Positions 1 to 7,338 of a stretch of 64,000 nt of DNA are shown piece after piece (position 1 is the stretch's first letter; the number at the start of each line of letters is the position of its first letter). The DNA is taken from positions 558,001-622,000 of the forward strand of contig CAVRGG010000004.1 in assembly GCA_963720695.1 (NCBI GenBank), given 5' to 3'. The notes under the pieces were generated by a model that was not told where the DNA came from, ran no database searches, and saw only the letters and a program-made list of their open reading frames with translations. Source of the DNA: UBA668 sp963720695. GTDB taxonomy: Bacteria; Actinomycetota; Acidimicrobiia; Acidimicrobiales; Ilumatobacteraceae. Made by a program: the position numbers and the translations under genes.

Positions 1-1
1 G

Positions 2-706
2 GTGACCGCGTTGACGGCGACCCAAGCGATCCTCGCCGCGCTGCTGGCCCGCGAGCGCGGCGCGGGAGGTCAGCACATCCGCCTGTCGATGATCGACACT
101 GCGCTGGCGTTCCTGTGGCCCGATGGCATGATGCAGCACTCGCTGCTCGCCGACGACGGCCGGGTGACACCCGGCCCGCACATGGCCGACGGCTATCTGG
201 TGCGCCGCACTGCCGACTCGTTCCTCGCCCTGCTGGCGGTCTCGAACTCGCAGTTTCCCGGTCTCTGCGCGGCGTTGGGGACCACGGAGTGGTTGACCGA
301 CCCACGGTTCGCGACGCTCGCCGACCGGGAGGCCAACGCCGGCGTGCTCAGCGAACTGATCGGTGTCGAAGTGGCCAAGCACCCGGGGCGAGCGCTCGTC
401 GACGCCCTCCATCGTGAGGACGTCCCGTGCGCGCTCGTCAACCCGGTCGGCGAGGTGCACCTCGATCCGCAGGTGCGACACAACGGCGTGCTCGTCGAAC
501 ACGACCGGCCATGGCTCGGTCCGGTCCGTGAGCCGCTGCCGCCCGCGCAGTTCTCCGCGACACCGACCTCACTCGGCCGACATGCACCGAAGCTCGACGA
601 GCACACCGACGAGATCCTGGCCGAACTCGGCCACGACCCCGAGCAGATCGCCCAGCTGCGAGCGGCGGGCGTGGTGGGCGCTCAGACGTCGAAGAGCCGA
701 TCCTGA
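2..706 (+). CDS. CoA-transferase family III (CaiB/BaiF), 5' end outside window
   Basis: This is the C-terminal 234 residues of a family III CoA-transferase, the group that includes CaiB, formyl-CoA transferase and alpha-methylacyl-CoA racemase. These enzymes move or epimerise acyl-CoA thioesters in the cytoplasm. The frame is open from base 2. Family members are usually 380-410 residues, so about 40% is missing, including the N-terminal catalytic Asp region, and the substrate cannot be named. Visible family features are the 'GGQHIRLSMIDTAL' helix and a late stretch on cofactor-proximal residues and 'HTDEIL'. Its 3' end overlaps the convergent RNase H gene by 25 nt. Confidence 0.85.
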   Translation: MTALTATQAILAALLARERGAGGQHIRLSMIDTALAFLWPDGMMQHSLLADDGRVTPGPHMADGYLVRRTADSFLALLAVSNSQFPGLCAALGTTEWLTDPRFATLADREANAGVLSELIGVEVAKHPGRALVDALHREDVPCALVNPVGEVHLDPQVRHNGVLVEHDRPWLGPVREPLPPAQFSATPTSLGRHAPKLDEHTDEILAELGHDPEQIAQLRAAGVVGAQTSKSRS

Positions 707-1164
707 CTCGGGGGCTGCGTCGGCGTCTCGTCGCGGTCCGCGGCGAACGGGCCCTGCGCGGCCGCCACCGCCAACCGATCGACGATGTCGTTCATCGCGT
801 TGCCGGAGTGGCCCTTCACCCAACGGAACTGTGGCTGACGCTCGAGCACGAGCGCGACCAACGGCTTCCACAGGTCGACGTTCGCCACCGGCTCCTTCTT
901 CGAGTTGCGCCATCCGTTGCGTTGCCACTTCACGTACCAGTGGTCTCGGAAACAGTTGACGACGTAGGTCGAGTCGCTGACGATGGTGACCTCGCCCTCG
1001 TTGGCACGCAGCGCTTCCAGCACCGCGGTGACCTCCATCCGCTGGTTCGTGGTGTGTGGCGCTCCTCCGCTGCCGTGGACCGAGCCGTCGGGGGCGATCG
1101 CCCACGCCCAGCCGCCCGGACCCGGGTTGCCCTGGCACGCACCGTCGGTGAAGATCTCGATCAC
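682..1164 (-). CDS. rnhA: Ribonuclease HI
   Basis: RNase HI cleaves the RNA strand of RNA-DNA hybrids and removes primers and R-loops. The 160-residue product is the normal size. All four catalytic acidic residues can be placed: Asp7 in 'IFTDGACQGNPGPGG', Glu44 in 'QRMEVTAVLEAL', Asp64 in 'IVSDSTYVVN' and Asp129 in 'MNDIVDRLA', with the assisting His119 in 'VKGHSGN'. The GTG start at 1164 shares four bases (GTGA) with the stop of the upstream acyltransferase gene, so translation is probably coupled. A longer frame extends upstream but only encodes out-of-frame acyltransferase sequence. The last residues form a Gln/Pro-rich tail that overlaps the convergent CoA-transferase gene. Confidence 0.95.
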   Translation of the reverse strand: MIEIFTDGACQGNPGPGGWAWAIAPDGSVHGSGGAPHTTNQRMEVTAVLEALRANEGEVTIVSDSTYVVNCFRDHWYVKWQRNGWRNSKKEPVANVDLWKPLVALVLERQPQFRWVKGHSGNAMNDIVDRLAVAAAQGPFAADRDETPTQPPSQDRLFDV

Positions 1165-3152
1165 GAGAGCGCCGCCCGCAGCAGTGCCTGACCGAGGAAG
1201 TCGGTGGCGATGCGCTCTGAGGCCGCCGGCGTCCAGTGCACGCTGTCGGGTCGGGCGTCGAAGTTGCCTGCGAGATCGGTCGAGGCCACCCATCCCGCGA
1301 GGTCGATCACACGAACTCCCGGACGCGTCGAGGCGATCTCGGCGATCACGCGGTGGAGCACGTCGTGGCGTGCGGGCTGGGCCTGCTGGTCCTCGCCACC
1401 GGCGATCGACGGGAGCGGCACCGGCTCGTCGATCCACACCACCCTCGGCACCAGCGTGAGCATCGTGTCCGTGAACTCGCTCAACGACGCCAACATCGCA
1501 GCCTCCATCTCCGGGTCGGTGGGCGACAGCGTCGGCCCGTCCTTGGTCAACTGCCGATCGAGCACGTCCCACACCGTCGTCATCAGCATCACCACATCGG
1601 GATGCAGTTCGGCGACCTTGGCGGGAACGGCCTTGCTGACGTACTCGCCACACGTCGCCGTGACGTCACGCGGACCGAACGTGAGATCCTGGTAGCCGCC
1701 GAGCATGAGCCCGCATCCGGGACCCGCGGCGACCTCGACCTGGGCGAGATCCGGATGTGCCGCAGCCCACGCCACGACACCTGCGCCGGTGGCCTCCGCC
1801 GTCGAATCGCCGACGATCACGATCCGCACGGGCCGAGGTGGCACCACGGCGACCGATGTGGTGGTCGCCGGCAGCGTCGAGGTCGTGGCGACCGCAACGG
1901 TGTCGGGGACGGTGTCCGGCGCGGGCACGGTGGTGACCGGCACGAGCGGCGCGACGGATCCGGTGTCGATGGAGACCGCCTCGGCGTCGGTGGTGTCCAC
2001 GCCGTAGTACTTCGTGACGCCGGGGACCAGGATGACCATCGACGCGACGAGCGCAGTCCCGGCCAGCGCGCCGATCAATGTGCGCCGCGGGACGAACCAC
2101 ACGTTCCGGCGGACCGGTCGCTCGATCAGGAAGTAGGACGCCGTGGCGACGGCGCCGGTGATGGCCCACTTCAGCGCCAGGTCGACGGCGAGCGGCAGAT
2201 CCCAGCCCTGTCGGTCGATCAGCACGTAGACGGGCCAGTGATAGAGGTAGACGCCGTAGCTCACCTTGCCGAGCGCGACGAGCGGCTTCACCGACAGCAT
2301 CGACCGCGCCGGTCCGGCCGCCTGCAGTCCGTAGATCGTGAGGGCGCTGACCGCCCCGACGAGCGGAAGTGCACCCTGGTAGGCCGGGCCGTGGCCGTCG
2401 GGGAACACCACGAAGCCCACCGCGAGGAGGCCGAGCCCGATCGGCGCGAGCGCGGCCGCGCGCGCTGCCACCGGGCGGACAGCCACCAGGCACGCCACGA
2501 ATGCGCCGAACAGGATCTCGCTGCTGCGTGCGGGTGTCGCCCAGTACGCCGCGTTCGGACCCCACACCCTGGCGATGACGGGCGCGGCGACCGCACTGAT
2601 CGCGACGAGCACCCCGACCACGTGGAGCGGCGTGACGCCACGCCGGGCGCACCACCAGACGATGCCGAGGAACAGCAGCGGCCAGATCCAGTAGAACTGC
2701 TCCTCGATCGCCAGCGACCAGTAGTGGTCGAGAGGCCGGCGAAAGCCCGCCTGGGCCGCGTTGAGGTCCGCATAGCTCTCGCCGCTGCCGAGCTTGACCC
2801 AGTTGAACACCTGCAGCAGCGCGCCGAGCGCGTCACGGCGCAGGCGGGTCACCCCGGAGAATGCGCCTGCCCACGCGAGCAGGCACACGGCCGCGATGCA
2901 GACGAGGCTCGCCGGGAGCAACCGCCGGGCCCGGCGCGTGTAGAACGCGCGGGCGTCGACCGATCCGGTGGCGGCGTGCTCGGTGAGCAGCAGTGACGTG
3001 ATGAGGAACCCGCTCAGCGTGAAGAACACCGACACGCCGAGATAGCCACCGCTCATCCACCCGAGCCCGCCGTGGAACAGCAGCACAGCAGCGACCGCGA
3101 CGGCACGAACGCCGTCCAGCGCCGGCTGATATTCGATCGTCGTGCGCCTCAC
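1161..3152 (-). CDS. Acyltransferase-3 / SGNH two-domain membrane O-acyltransferase (OafA/YrhL-like)
   Basis: The 663-residue protein resembles OafA/YrhL enzymes, which O-acylate cell-surface glycans or peptidoglycan. Residues ~1-370 form a multi-pass acyltransferase-3 domain starting 'PALDGVRAVAVAAVLLFHGG', with 'SLAIEEQFYWIWP' and 'YLYHWPVY' as typical landmarks. A Thr/Pro/Val-rich linker follows. The last ~200 residues form a periplasm-facing SGNH domain with block I 'IVGDSTAEATG' and a C-terminal Asp-x-x-His-like 'PDSVHWTP'. The membrane domain is expected to move the acyl group across the membrane and the SGNH domain to pass it to the acceptor. The start is GTG at 3152, placed 7 nt after the -10 hexamer TACCAT. 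The downstream rnhA overlaps it by 4 nt. The glycan target is unknown. Confidence 0.9.
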   Translation of the reverse strand: MRRTTIEYQPALDGVRAVAVAAVLLFHGGLGWMSGGYLGVSVFFTLSGFLITSLLLTEHAATGSVDARAFYTRRARRLLPASLVCIAAVCLLAWAGAFSGVTRLRRDALGALLQVFNWVKLGSGESYADLNAAQAGFRRPLDHYWSLAIEEQFYWIWPLLFLGIVWWCARRGVTPLHVVGVLVAISAVAAPVIARVWGPNAAYWATPARSSEILFGAFVACLVAVRPVAARAAALAPIGLGLLAVGFVVFPDGHGPAYQGALPLVGAVSALTIYGLQAAGPARSMLSVKPLVALGKVSYGVYLYHWPVYVLIDRQGWDLPLAVDLALKWAITGAVATASYFLIERPVRRNVWFVPRRTLIGALAGTALVASMVILVPGVTKYYGVDTTDAEAVSIDTGSVAPLVPVTTVPAPDTVPDTVAVATTSTLPATTTSVAVVPPRPVRIVIVGDSTAEATGAGVVAWAAAHPDLAQVEVAAGPGCGLMLGGYQDLTFGPRDVTATCGEYVSKAVPAKVAELHPDVVMLMTTVWDVLDRQLTKDGPTLSPTDPEMEAAMLASLSEFTDTMLTLVPRVVWIDEPVPLPSIAGGEDQQAQPARHDVLHRVIAEIASTRPGVRVIDLAGWVASTDLAGNFDARPDSVHWTPAASERIATDFLGQALLRAALS

Positions 3153-3159
3153 CGGGGCG

Positions 3160-3165
3160 ATGGTA
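3160..3165 (-). promoter_or_regulatory. Leaderless -10 (TACCAT) of the acyltransferase gene
   Basis: TACCAT on the minus strand ends 7 nt before the GTG start at 3152, so the transcript should start at or beside the start codon. Confidence 0.45.
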
Positions 3166-3192
3166 GAGGGCCGCGTGGCGATTCGCCCGGCA

Positions 3193-3657
3193 TCAGCCGG
3201 TGACGATGGGCAGCCCGGCGGCTTCCCAGTCCTGCAGGCCGCCGAGGTCGTACAACTGGCTGAACCCGGCGTCGGTCATCGCCTGCGCCGCCAGTGCGCT
3301 GCGCCGGCCGGAGTGGCAGTAGACGGCGTAGGTCGCGGCACGATCCAACGGCGCGATCTGCGCGCTGAACTGACCGCCCTCGAGGTCGAAGTTGATCGCG
3401 CCCTCGATGTGGCCGGCCGCGAACTCCTCCGGCGTGCGGACGTCGATCAACGTCAGCGTCGGGCCCATCACACCGATCAGCGCGGCCCCCTCCTGAGGGC
3501 TGAGCACCACGGCCGGAGCGCCGACCGGCGCAGCCGTGGTGGGCGCCACGGTGGTGGCGGCGGTCGAAGCGCCGTCGCTCCCGCACCCCACGGCGACGAC
3601 GGACAGCAGGGCGACGGCGAGCGCCGCGATGCGATGGGACGACCGATGATGCGACAT
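3193..3657 (-). CDS. Rhodanese-domain lipoprotein
   Basis: This is a secreted, lipid-anchored single-domain rhodanese (sulfurtransferase) of about 154 residues. It has a lipoprotein signal peptide ending at the lipobox 'VVAVGC', a Thr/Ala-rich linker, then a rhodanese domain with 'LIDVRTPEEFAAGHIEGAIN' and the active-site loop 'YCHSGRRS', whose Cys carries the persulfide. Rhodaneses move sulfane sulfur, for example in sulfide or thiosulfate handling. Two in-frame ATGs exist (3663 and 3657). I chose 3657 because the -10 TAGCCT sits exactly 7 nt upstream. A 14-bp perfect palindrome lies just upstream of that -10, which suggests repression by a CsoR/CstR-type regulator. Confidence 0.88.
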   Translation of the reverse strand: MSHHRSSHRIAALAVALLSVVAVGCGSDGASTAATTVAPTTAAPVGAPAVVLSPQEGAALIGVMGPTLTLIDVRTPEEFAAGHIEGAINFDLEGGQFSAQIAPLDRAATYAVYCHSGRRSALAAQAMTDAGFSQLYDLGGLQDWEAAGLPIVTG

Positions 3658-3664
3658 GCGCATC

Positions 3665-3670
3665 AGGCTA
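3665..3670 (-). promoter_or_regulatory. Leaderless -10 (TAGCCT) of the rhodanese gene
   Basis: TAGCCT on the minus strand lies 7 nt before the ATG at 3657 and directly next to the palindrome at 3672-3685. Confidence 0.45.
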
Positions 3671-3671
3671 G

Positions 3672-3685
3672 TACCCCATGGGGTA
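3672..3685. promoter_or_regulatory. CsoR/CstR-like operator palindrome TACCCCATGGGGTA
   Basis: The 14 bases TACCCCATGGGGTA form a perfect palindrome. They sit in the divergent gap between the rhodanese gene and the secreted SGNH gene, 1 bp upstream of the rhodanese -10 and so inside its promoter spacer. Operators of the CsoR/RcnR/CstR repressor family have the same build, with TAC plus a C-run facing a G-run plus GTA. CstR controls rhodanese and persulfide genes in other bacteria. No such regulator gene is in the window, so the assignment is inference. Confidence 0.6.
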
Positions 3686-3724
3686 TGTGCCACACCCTCT
3701 TCGTGAGTGGTGGGTCGCTCATGG

Positions 3725-3730
3725 AAGACT
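3725..3730 (+). promoter_or_regulatory. Leaderless -10 (AAGACT) of the first SGNH-repeat gene
   Basis: AAGACT lies 6 nt before the ATG at 3737. The first base departs from TANNNT, so this is weaker than most of the set. Confidence 0.3.
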
Positions 3731-3736
3731 GCCTCG

Positions 3737-5584
3737 ATGCGGACGCGTCGGATCCTCGCGGCCATGGTGGCCCTGTCGGCGTCGATGTCCGTGGTCGGCA
3801 CCGCCACTCCGGCCTTCGCGGCACCCGCAGGCTGCGTGGCCGACAACAAGGGCCTCGTCCTGGCGTGCGACCACTTCGTGGCCACGCCCGGCCTCCGCGG
3901 CTCGATCGGGCTCGTGGGCGATTCGGTGTTCCTCGGGTCCTCGCCTGGCATGAGCTACCCGAGCCTGCCCCTGCTGCTCAACGTCAACGGCTGGGGACCG
4001 ATCCGGATGACGACCTCGCTCGGCATGCGCACCAACACGGCGACCTCCACGCTCGACACCTGGAAGGCGCAAGGGTTCTCGCCCGACTACGTCGCCGTCA
4101 ACCTTGGCGCGAACCACTTCGGCGACTGCACCCCGGCAACCGTCGCCGCCTGCAAGACGCGCATCGACGCGCTGCTCGACCGGATCGCGCTCGACCTCCC
4201 CGACGCCGTCGTGTGGTGGGGGAAGATCAACTACGAGCAGTACGGCAGAGGGACGGGCTACAGCGCCGGCATGCTCGGCTGGAACGCCGCGCTCGACCAG
4301 GCGGCGGCGCAGCGCTCCGGCAGGCTGGTGATCTGGGACTGGCCCACCGCGCTGCTGACCTCGAACCCGGCCATCGCCACCGATGCGTTCGGCATCCATC
4401 CGTCCTCGGGCGCCGAGTACGTGAAACGCAGCACACTCATCACCTACCACCTCAATGCCTTCATGCCCGCCCACTTCGCCGGACCGGCGGTCGCCCTGCC
4501 GGCCACCAGCGGAGCGCCGCTGGACTACTCCCCCATCCCTCCGACCACGCTCTACGACACCGGCGCGGTCGACGTCGACCCACTCGCGGCAGGCGTCGAA
4601 CGCGACATCGACCTGAGCGGCGACCCCAGCCTGCCCGCCGGCGCGCAAGGCCTGGCGGTCACGGTCACGGCCAGCAATCCCACGGCAGGCGGATTCCTCC
4701 GTCTCTTCCCGTGCGGCGAGACACAACCGACCACCAGCAACCTCAACTTCTCCCCCGGTCCGGCTCGCAGCGCGCAGGCGTTGGTCCGACTCAGCTCGAC
4801 GGGTCACCTGTGCGTGCTCGCCAACGTCGGCACCGATGTGTCGATCTCCGCACAGGGCGCGTTCGTGCCCGCAGGGAGCGGCGACACGTTCGTGCCGAGC
4901 ACTCCTGCCCGGGCGATCGACACGCGGGTGCTGCCTGCGACTCGAGCGGCGACGGTCACCGTCCCGGTCCCGTCGGCGGATGCCGTGTCGATCTCGGTGA
5001 CGGTGGCCGGGACCTCGGCCGGCGGCACGGCGACGGTCTACGAGTGCGGTCAGGCCGTGCCCGAGTTGCCCAACCTGACGTTCGGTCCGAGTGAGGTGAT
5101 CGGCATCGCCGCGTTCGTCGCGGTCTCGGCGTCGAACACGATCTGCGTGCAGGTGAACACCGGTGACACCGTCTACGCGGACGTCATCGTCGACGTGACG
5201 GGCACGTTCCAATCCTCCGCGACCGGCCTTCGGTTCCAACCGGCCGGAGCGACGCGCCTGCTCGACACACGCAGCGCGGTCGGTGGCTGGTGGGGTCGGC
5301 ACGTGAAGAGCCAGACGATCTCGGTGACCAGCGCCCCTCCCGGCGCGCTCGCGGTCACCGGCACGATCGCGATGATCCGTCCGATGCTCACCGGCCACAT
5401 CCGCGCGTACACGTGCGGCCAGCCGCTGCCGCTGACCTCGGCCGTCAACGCCCCCGGCGGCCTGGTGGCGGCGAACACGGTGACGGTCGGGATCAACGGC
5501 ACGCAGCGATCGATCTGCCTCTTCGCCTCGCAGAACACGAACACGACCTTCGACGTCGTGGGCTGGTGGGTGGCAACCGCATGA
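3737..5584 (+). CDS. Secreted SGNH-like protein with three C-terminal Cys-Gly repeat modules
   Basis: The 615-residue product is predicted to be secreted. It begins with a signal peptide ending near 'TATPAFAAPAG'. Residues ~55-230 resemble an SGNH/GDSL esterase fold: block I 'LVGDSVFLG' (Ser63) and a late 'DAFGIHPSS' that could supply the Asp-His pair. From about residue 255 come three modules of ~115 residues. Each shows an 'IDTR/LDTR'-type start, a 'F-x-CG...P...LN' centre and a 'C-V/I/L...D-V-x-G' end. Such modules are frequent in exported proteins of Acidimicrobiia and other actinobacteria. The ATG at 3737 was chosen because the signal peptide starts there and a -10 lies 6 nt before. The next gene overlaps by 4 nt. 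The substrate is unknown; surface-glycan deacylation is possible. Confidence 0.8.
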   Translation: MRTRRILAAMVALSASMSVVGTATPAFAAPAGCVADNKGLVLACDHFVATPGLRGSIGLVGDSVFLGSSPGMSYPSLPLLLNVNGWGPIRMTTSLGMRTNTATSTLDTWKAQGFSPDYVAVNLGANHFGDCTPATVAACKTRIDALLDRIALDLPDAVVWWGKINYEQYGRGTGYSAGMLGWNAALDQAAAQRSGRLVIWDWPTALLTSNPAIATDAFGIHPSSGAEYVKRSTLITYHLNAFMPAHFAGPAVALPATSGAPLDYSPIPPTTLYDTGAVDVDPLAAGVERDIDLSGDPSLPAGAQGLAVTVTASNPTAGGFLRLFPCGETQPTTSNLNFSPGPARSAQALVRLSSTGHLCVLANVGTDVSISAQGAFVPAGSGDTFVPSTPARAIDTRVLPATRAATVTVPVPSADAVSISVTVAGTSAGGTATVYECGQAVPELPNLTFGPSEVIGIAAFVAVSASNTICVQVNTGDTVYADVIVDVTGTFQSSATGLRFQPAGATRLLDTRSAVGGWWGRHVKSQTISVTSAPPGALAVTGTIAMIRPMLTGHIRAYTCGQPLPLTSAVNAPGGLVAANTVTVGINGTQRSICLFASQNTNTTFDVVGWWVATA

Positions 5585-7278
5585 TCCGGCGCAGTTCCCG
5601 ATGGGCCGTCGTCGCTGCGCTGTCGATCGGCATGCTCGCAGCGCCGGCCCCGGGTGCCGCTGCACCGCCGCGGCCCGAGGAGACGCCTGCCGCGCTGCGA
5701 CTGTTCATGGTCAGCGACTCGGTCGGACTCGGCGCCGTGAGCGCACTCCGTCAGGCCTTCGCCGGGTGGCAGGTCACCATCACGGGCGAACCAGGGCTCT
5801 TCACCGAGCAACTGACGACCAAGTACGTCCAGCCCCAGCCCCTGTCGGTGTTCGGCGACTCGGCGATCGTGGCGACCGGCTACAACTACCCGTACTGGGA
5901 TCCGCCTCGTTTCGCCCGTTCCGTCGACCAGATGGTCGCGGCGCTGCTGGCCAAGGGCGTCCAGCGGGTGTTCTGGGTGACGTTCCGCGAGATCAAGCCG
6001 CAGTGGTACTCCGGCTGGAACTCGCTGTCGGCGGCCTACAAGACCCTCTACAGCGCCTACCCGTCGGCGAACGACCAGCTCCGGGCCGCACTCGGACGCC
6101 ACCCGGAGATGTCGCTCATCGATTGGGCGTCGATCGCCGACCAGACCGGACTCACCTACGACGCGATCCACCTCAACCCGACCGGCGCATCCAAGTACGC
6201 ATACCTCGCGGCCAACACCGTCTACACCGCGTCGTCGCGGCAGGCCGGGGCCACGATCACCGAGCTCACGGTCGCCGGACAGCACGGCGTCCCGGCCGAC
6301 GCCATCGCCGTGTCGCTGAACCTCACCGAGGTGAACCCGCGGACGACGGGCTTCGTCACGGCATACCCCTGCGGGGGCGAGCGGCCGATCGTGAGCAACC
6401 TCAACTACCGCGCCGCACAGACGGTCGGGAGCGCCGCGGTCGTGCCCATCGGGGTCGACGGGAAGGTGTGCGTGTTCCAGTCCACCCCCGGGCACGTCGT
6501 CGTGGATCTCAACGGCGCGTTCGGCGCCGACTCCACGTTCGCGGCGATCACCCCCCAGCGCGCGATCGACACGAGGGAGACCGCAGTGCCCCTCGCCGGG
6601 CAGGTCACGACGGTGCATCTCGGCTCGCTCGCCGGCGTGCCGGCGGCGCCGTTCACCGCGGTGCTCTCGCTCACCACGCTCGCCGGCGCGAGTGGCGACG
6701 CACGCGTCTTCACCTGTGGGACCACTCCACCGGCCTCCCCGTCACGGTCCTACGACATCGGCTTCGTCCAGAACCTGGCCCAGTTCGTGGCGACGGATGC
6801 GAACGGCGATGTCTGTGTCACCACGTCGGGCAGCGCCCACGTCATCGTCGACCTGTTCGGCGCGTTTCCCGCCGAGGCGGACATTCACCCGATCACCGCC
6901 CAACGCATCGTCGACACGAGGATCGCCGGCGGCGTGCTGTCCCCCGGAGTGCCGCGAACGCTGCAGATCACGGGCAGTGCCGGCGTGCCCGGCAACCCCA
7001 TGCCCACCGGCGCGCTGTTGACGATCACGCTCGTCGCACCGGTGAGCAACGGCTTCGCCACGGCCTACCCGTGCGCGGCGGGAGCCCCGCCGACCGCCGT
7101 GCTGAACGTGCTGCCGAACCACTCCCAGACGAACAGCGTGGTCGCGGGCGTCGATGCCGTGGGCACGGTGTGCGTGATGAGCAACATCAGCACCCAGCTC
7201 GTCGTCGACATCTCCGGATGGACCGGCACGGTGTTCGCGACGATCGCCCCGGCGCGCCTGTTCGACTCCCGGTCGTGA
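5581..7278 (+). CDS. Secreted SGNH-like protein with C-terminal Cys-Gly repeat modules (second copy)
   Basis: The 565-residue protein has the same build as its upstream neighbour and is translated from an ATG that shares ATGA with that gene's stop. A signal peptide (~'VVAALSIGMLAAPAPGAAA') precedes an SGNH-like domain with block I 'FMVSDSVGLG', where the usual Gly of GDS is Ser, and 'TYDAIHLNPTGASKYA', which supplies Asp-x-x-His. Three repeat modules follow with the signatures 'TGFVTAYPCGGERPIVSNLN', 'RVFTCGTTPP' and 'GFATAYPCAAG', each ending in a 'V-V-D-x-x-G' strand. The protein stops just into a fourth 'PARLFDSRS'. The two copies are diverged, so this is an old tandem duplication or two related genes brought together. 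Their precise activity is not known. Confidence 0.8.
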   Translation: MIRRSSRWAVVAALSIGMLAAPAPGAAAPPRPEETPAALRLFMVSDSVGLGAVSALRQAFAGWQVTITGEPGLFTEQLTTKYVQPQPLSVFGDSAIVATGYNYPYWDPPRFARSVDQMVAALLAKGVQRVFWVTFREIKPQWYSGWNSLSAAYKTLYSAYPSANDQLRAALGRHPEMSLIDWASIADQTGLTYDAIHLNPTGASKYAYLAANTVYTASSRQAGATITELTVAGQHGVPADAIAVSLNLTEVNPRTTGFVTAYPCGGERPIVSNLNYRAAQTVGSAAVVPIGVDGKVCVFQSTPGHVVVDLNGAFGADSTFAAITPQRAIDTRETAVPLAGQVTTVHLGSLAGVPAAPFTAVLSLTTLAGASGDARVFTCGTTPPASPSRSYDIGFVQNLAQFVATDANGDVCVTTSGSAHVIVDLFGAFPAEADIHPITAQRIVDTRIAGGVLSPGVPRTLQITGSAGVPGNPMPTGALLTITLVAPVSNGFATAYPCAAGAPPTAVLNVLPNHSQTNSVVAGVDAVGTVCVMSNISTQLVVDISGWTGTVFATIAPARLFDSRS

Positions 7279-7325
7279 CCTCGGCCGAGTTGCGCCAACC
7301 GCGGGTTACCCATCGGTAGCGGTGG

Positions 7326-7331
7326 CAGACT
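7326..7331 (+). promoter_or_regulatory. Leaderless -10 (CAGACT) of aceE
   Basis: CAGACT ends 7 nt before the aceE ATG. It differs from the TAGACT form seen elsewhere in the window by one base. Confidence 0.35.
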
Positions 7332-7338
7332 GCACGTC

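Noticed and set aside
7280..7289. CTCGGCCGAG palindrome after the second SGNH gene
   Set aside because: A 10-bp palindrome without loop or U-run, expected by chance in GC-rich DNA; not called an operator or terminator.
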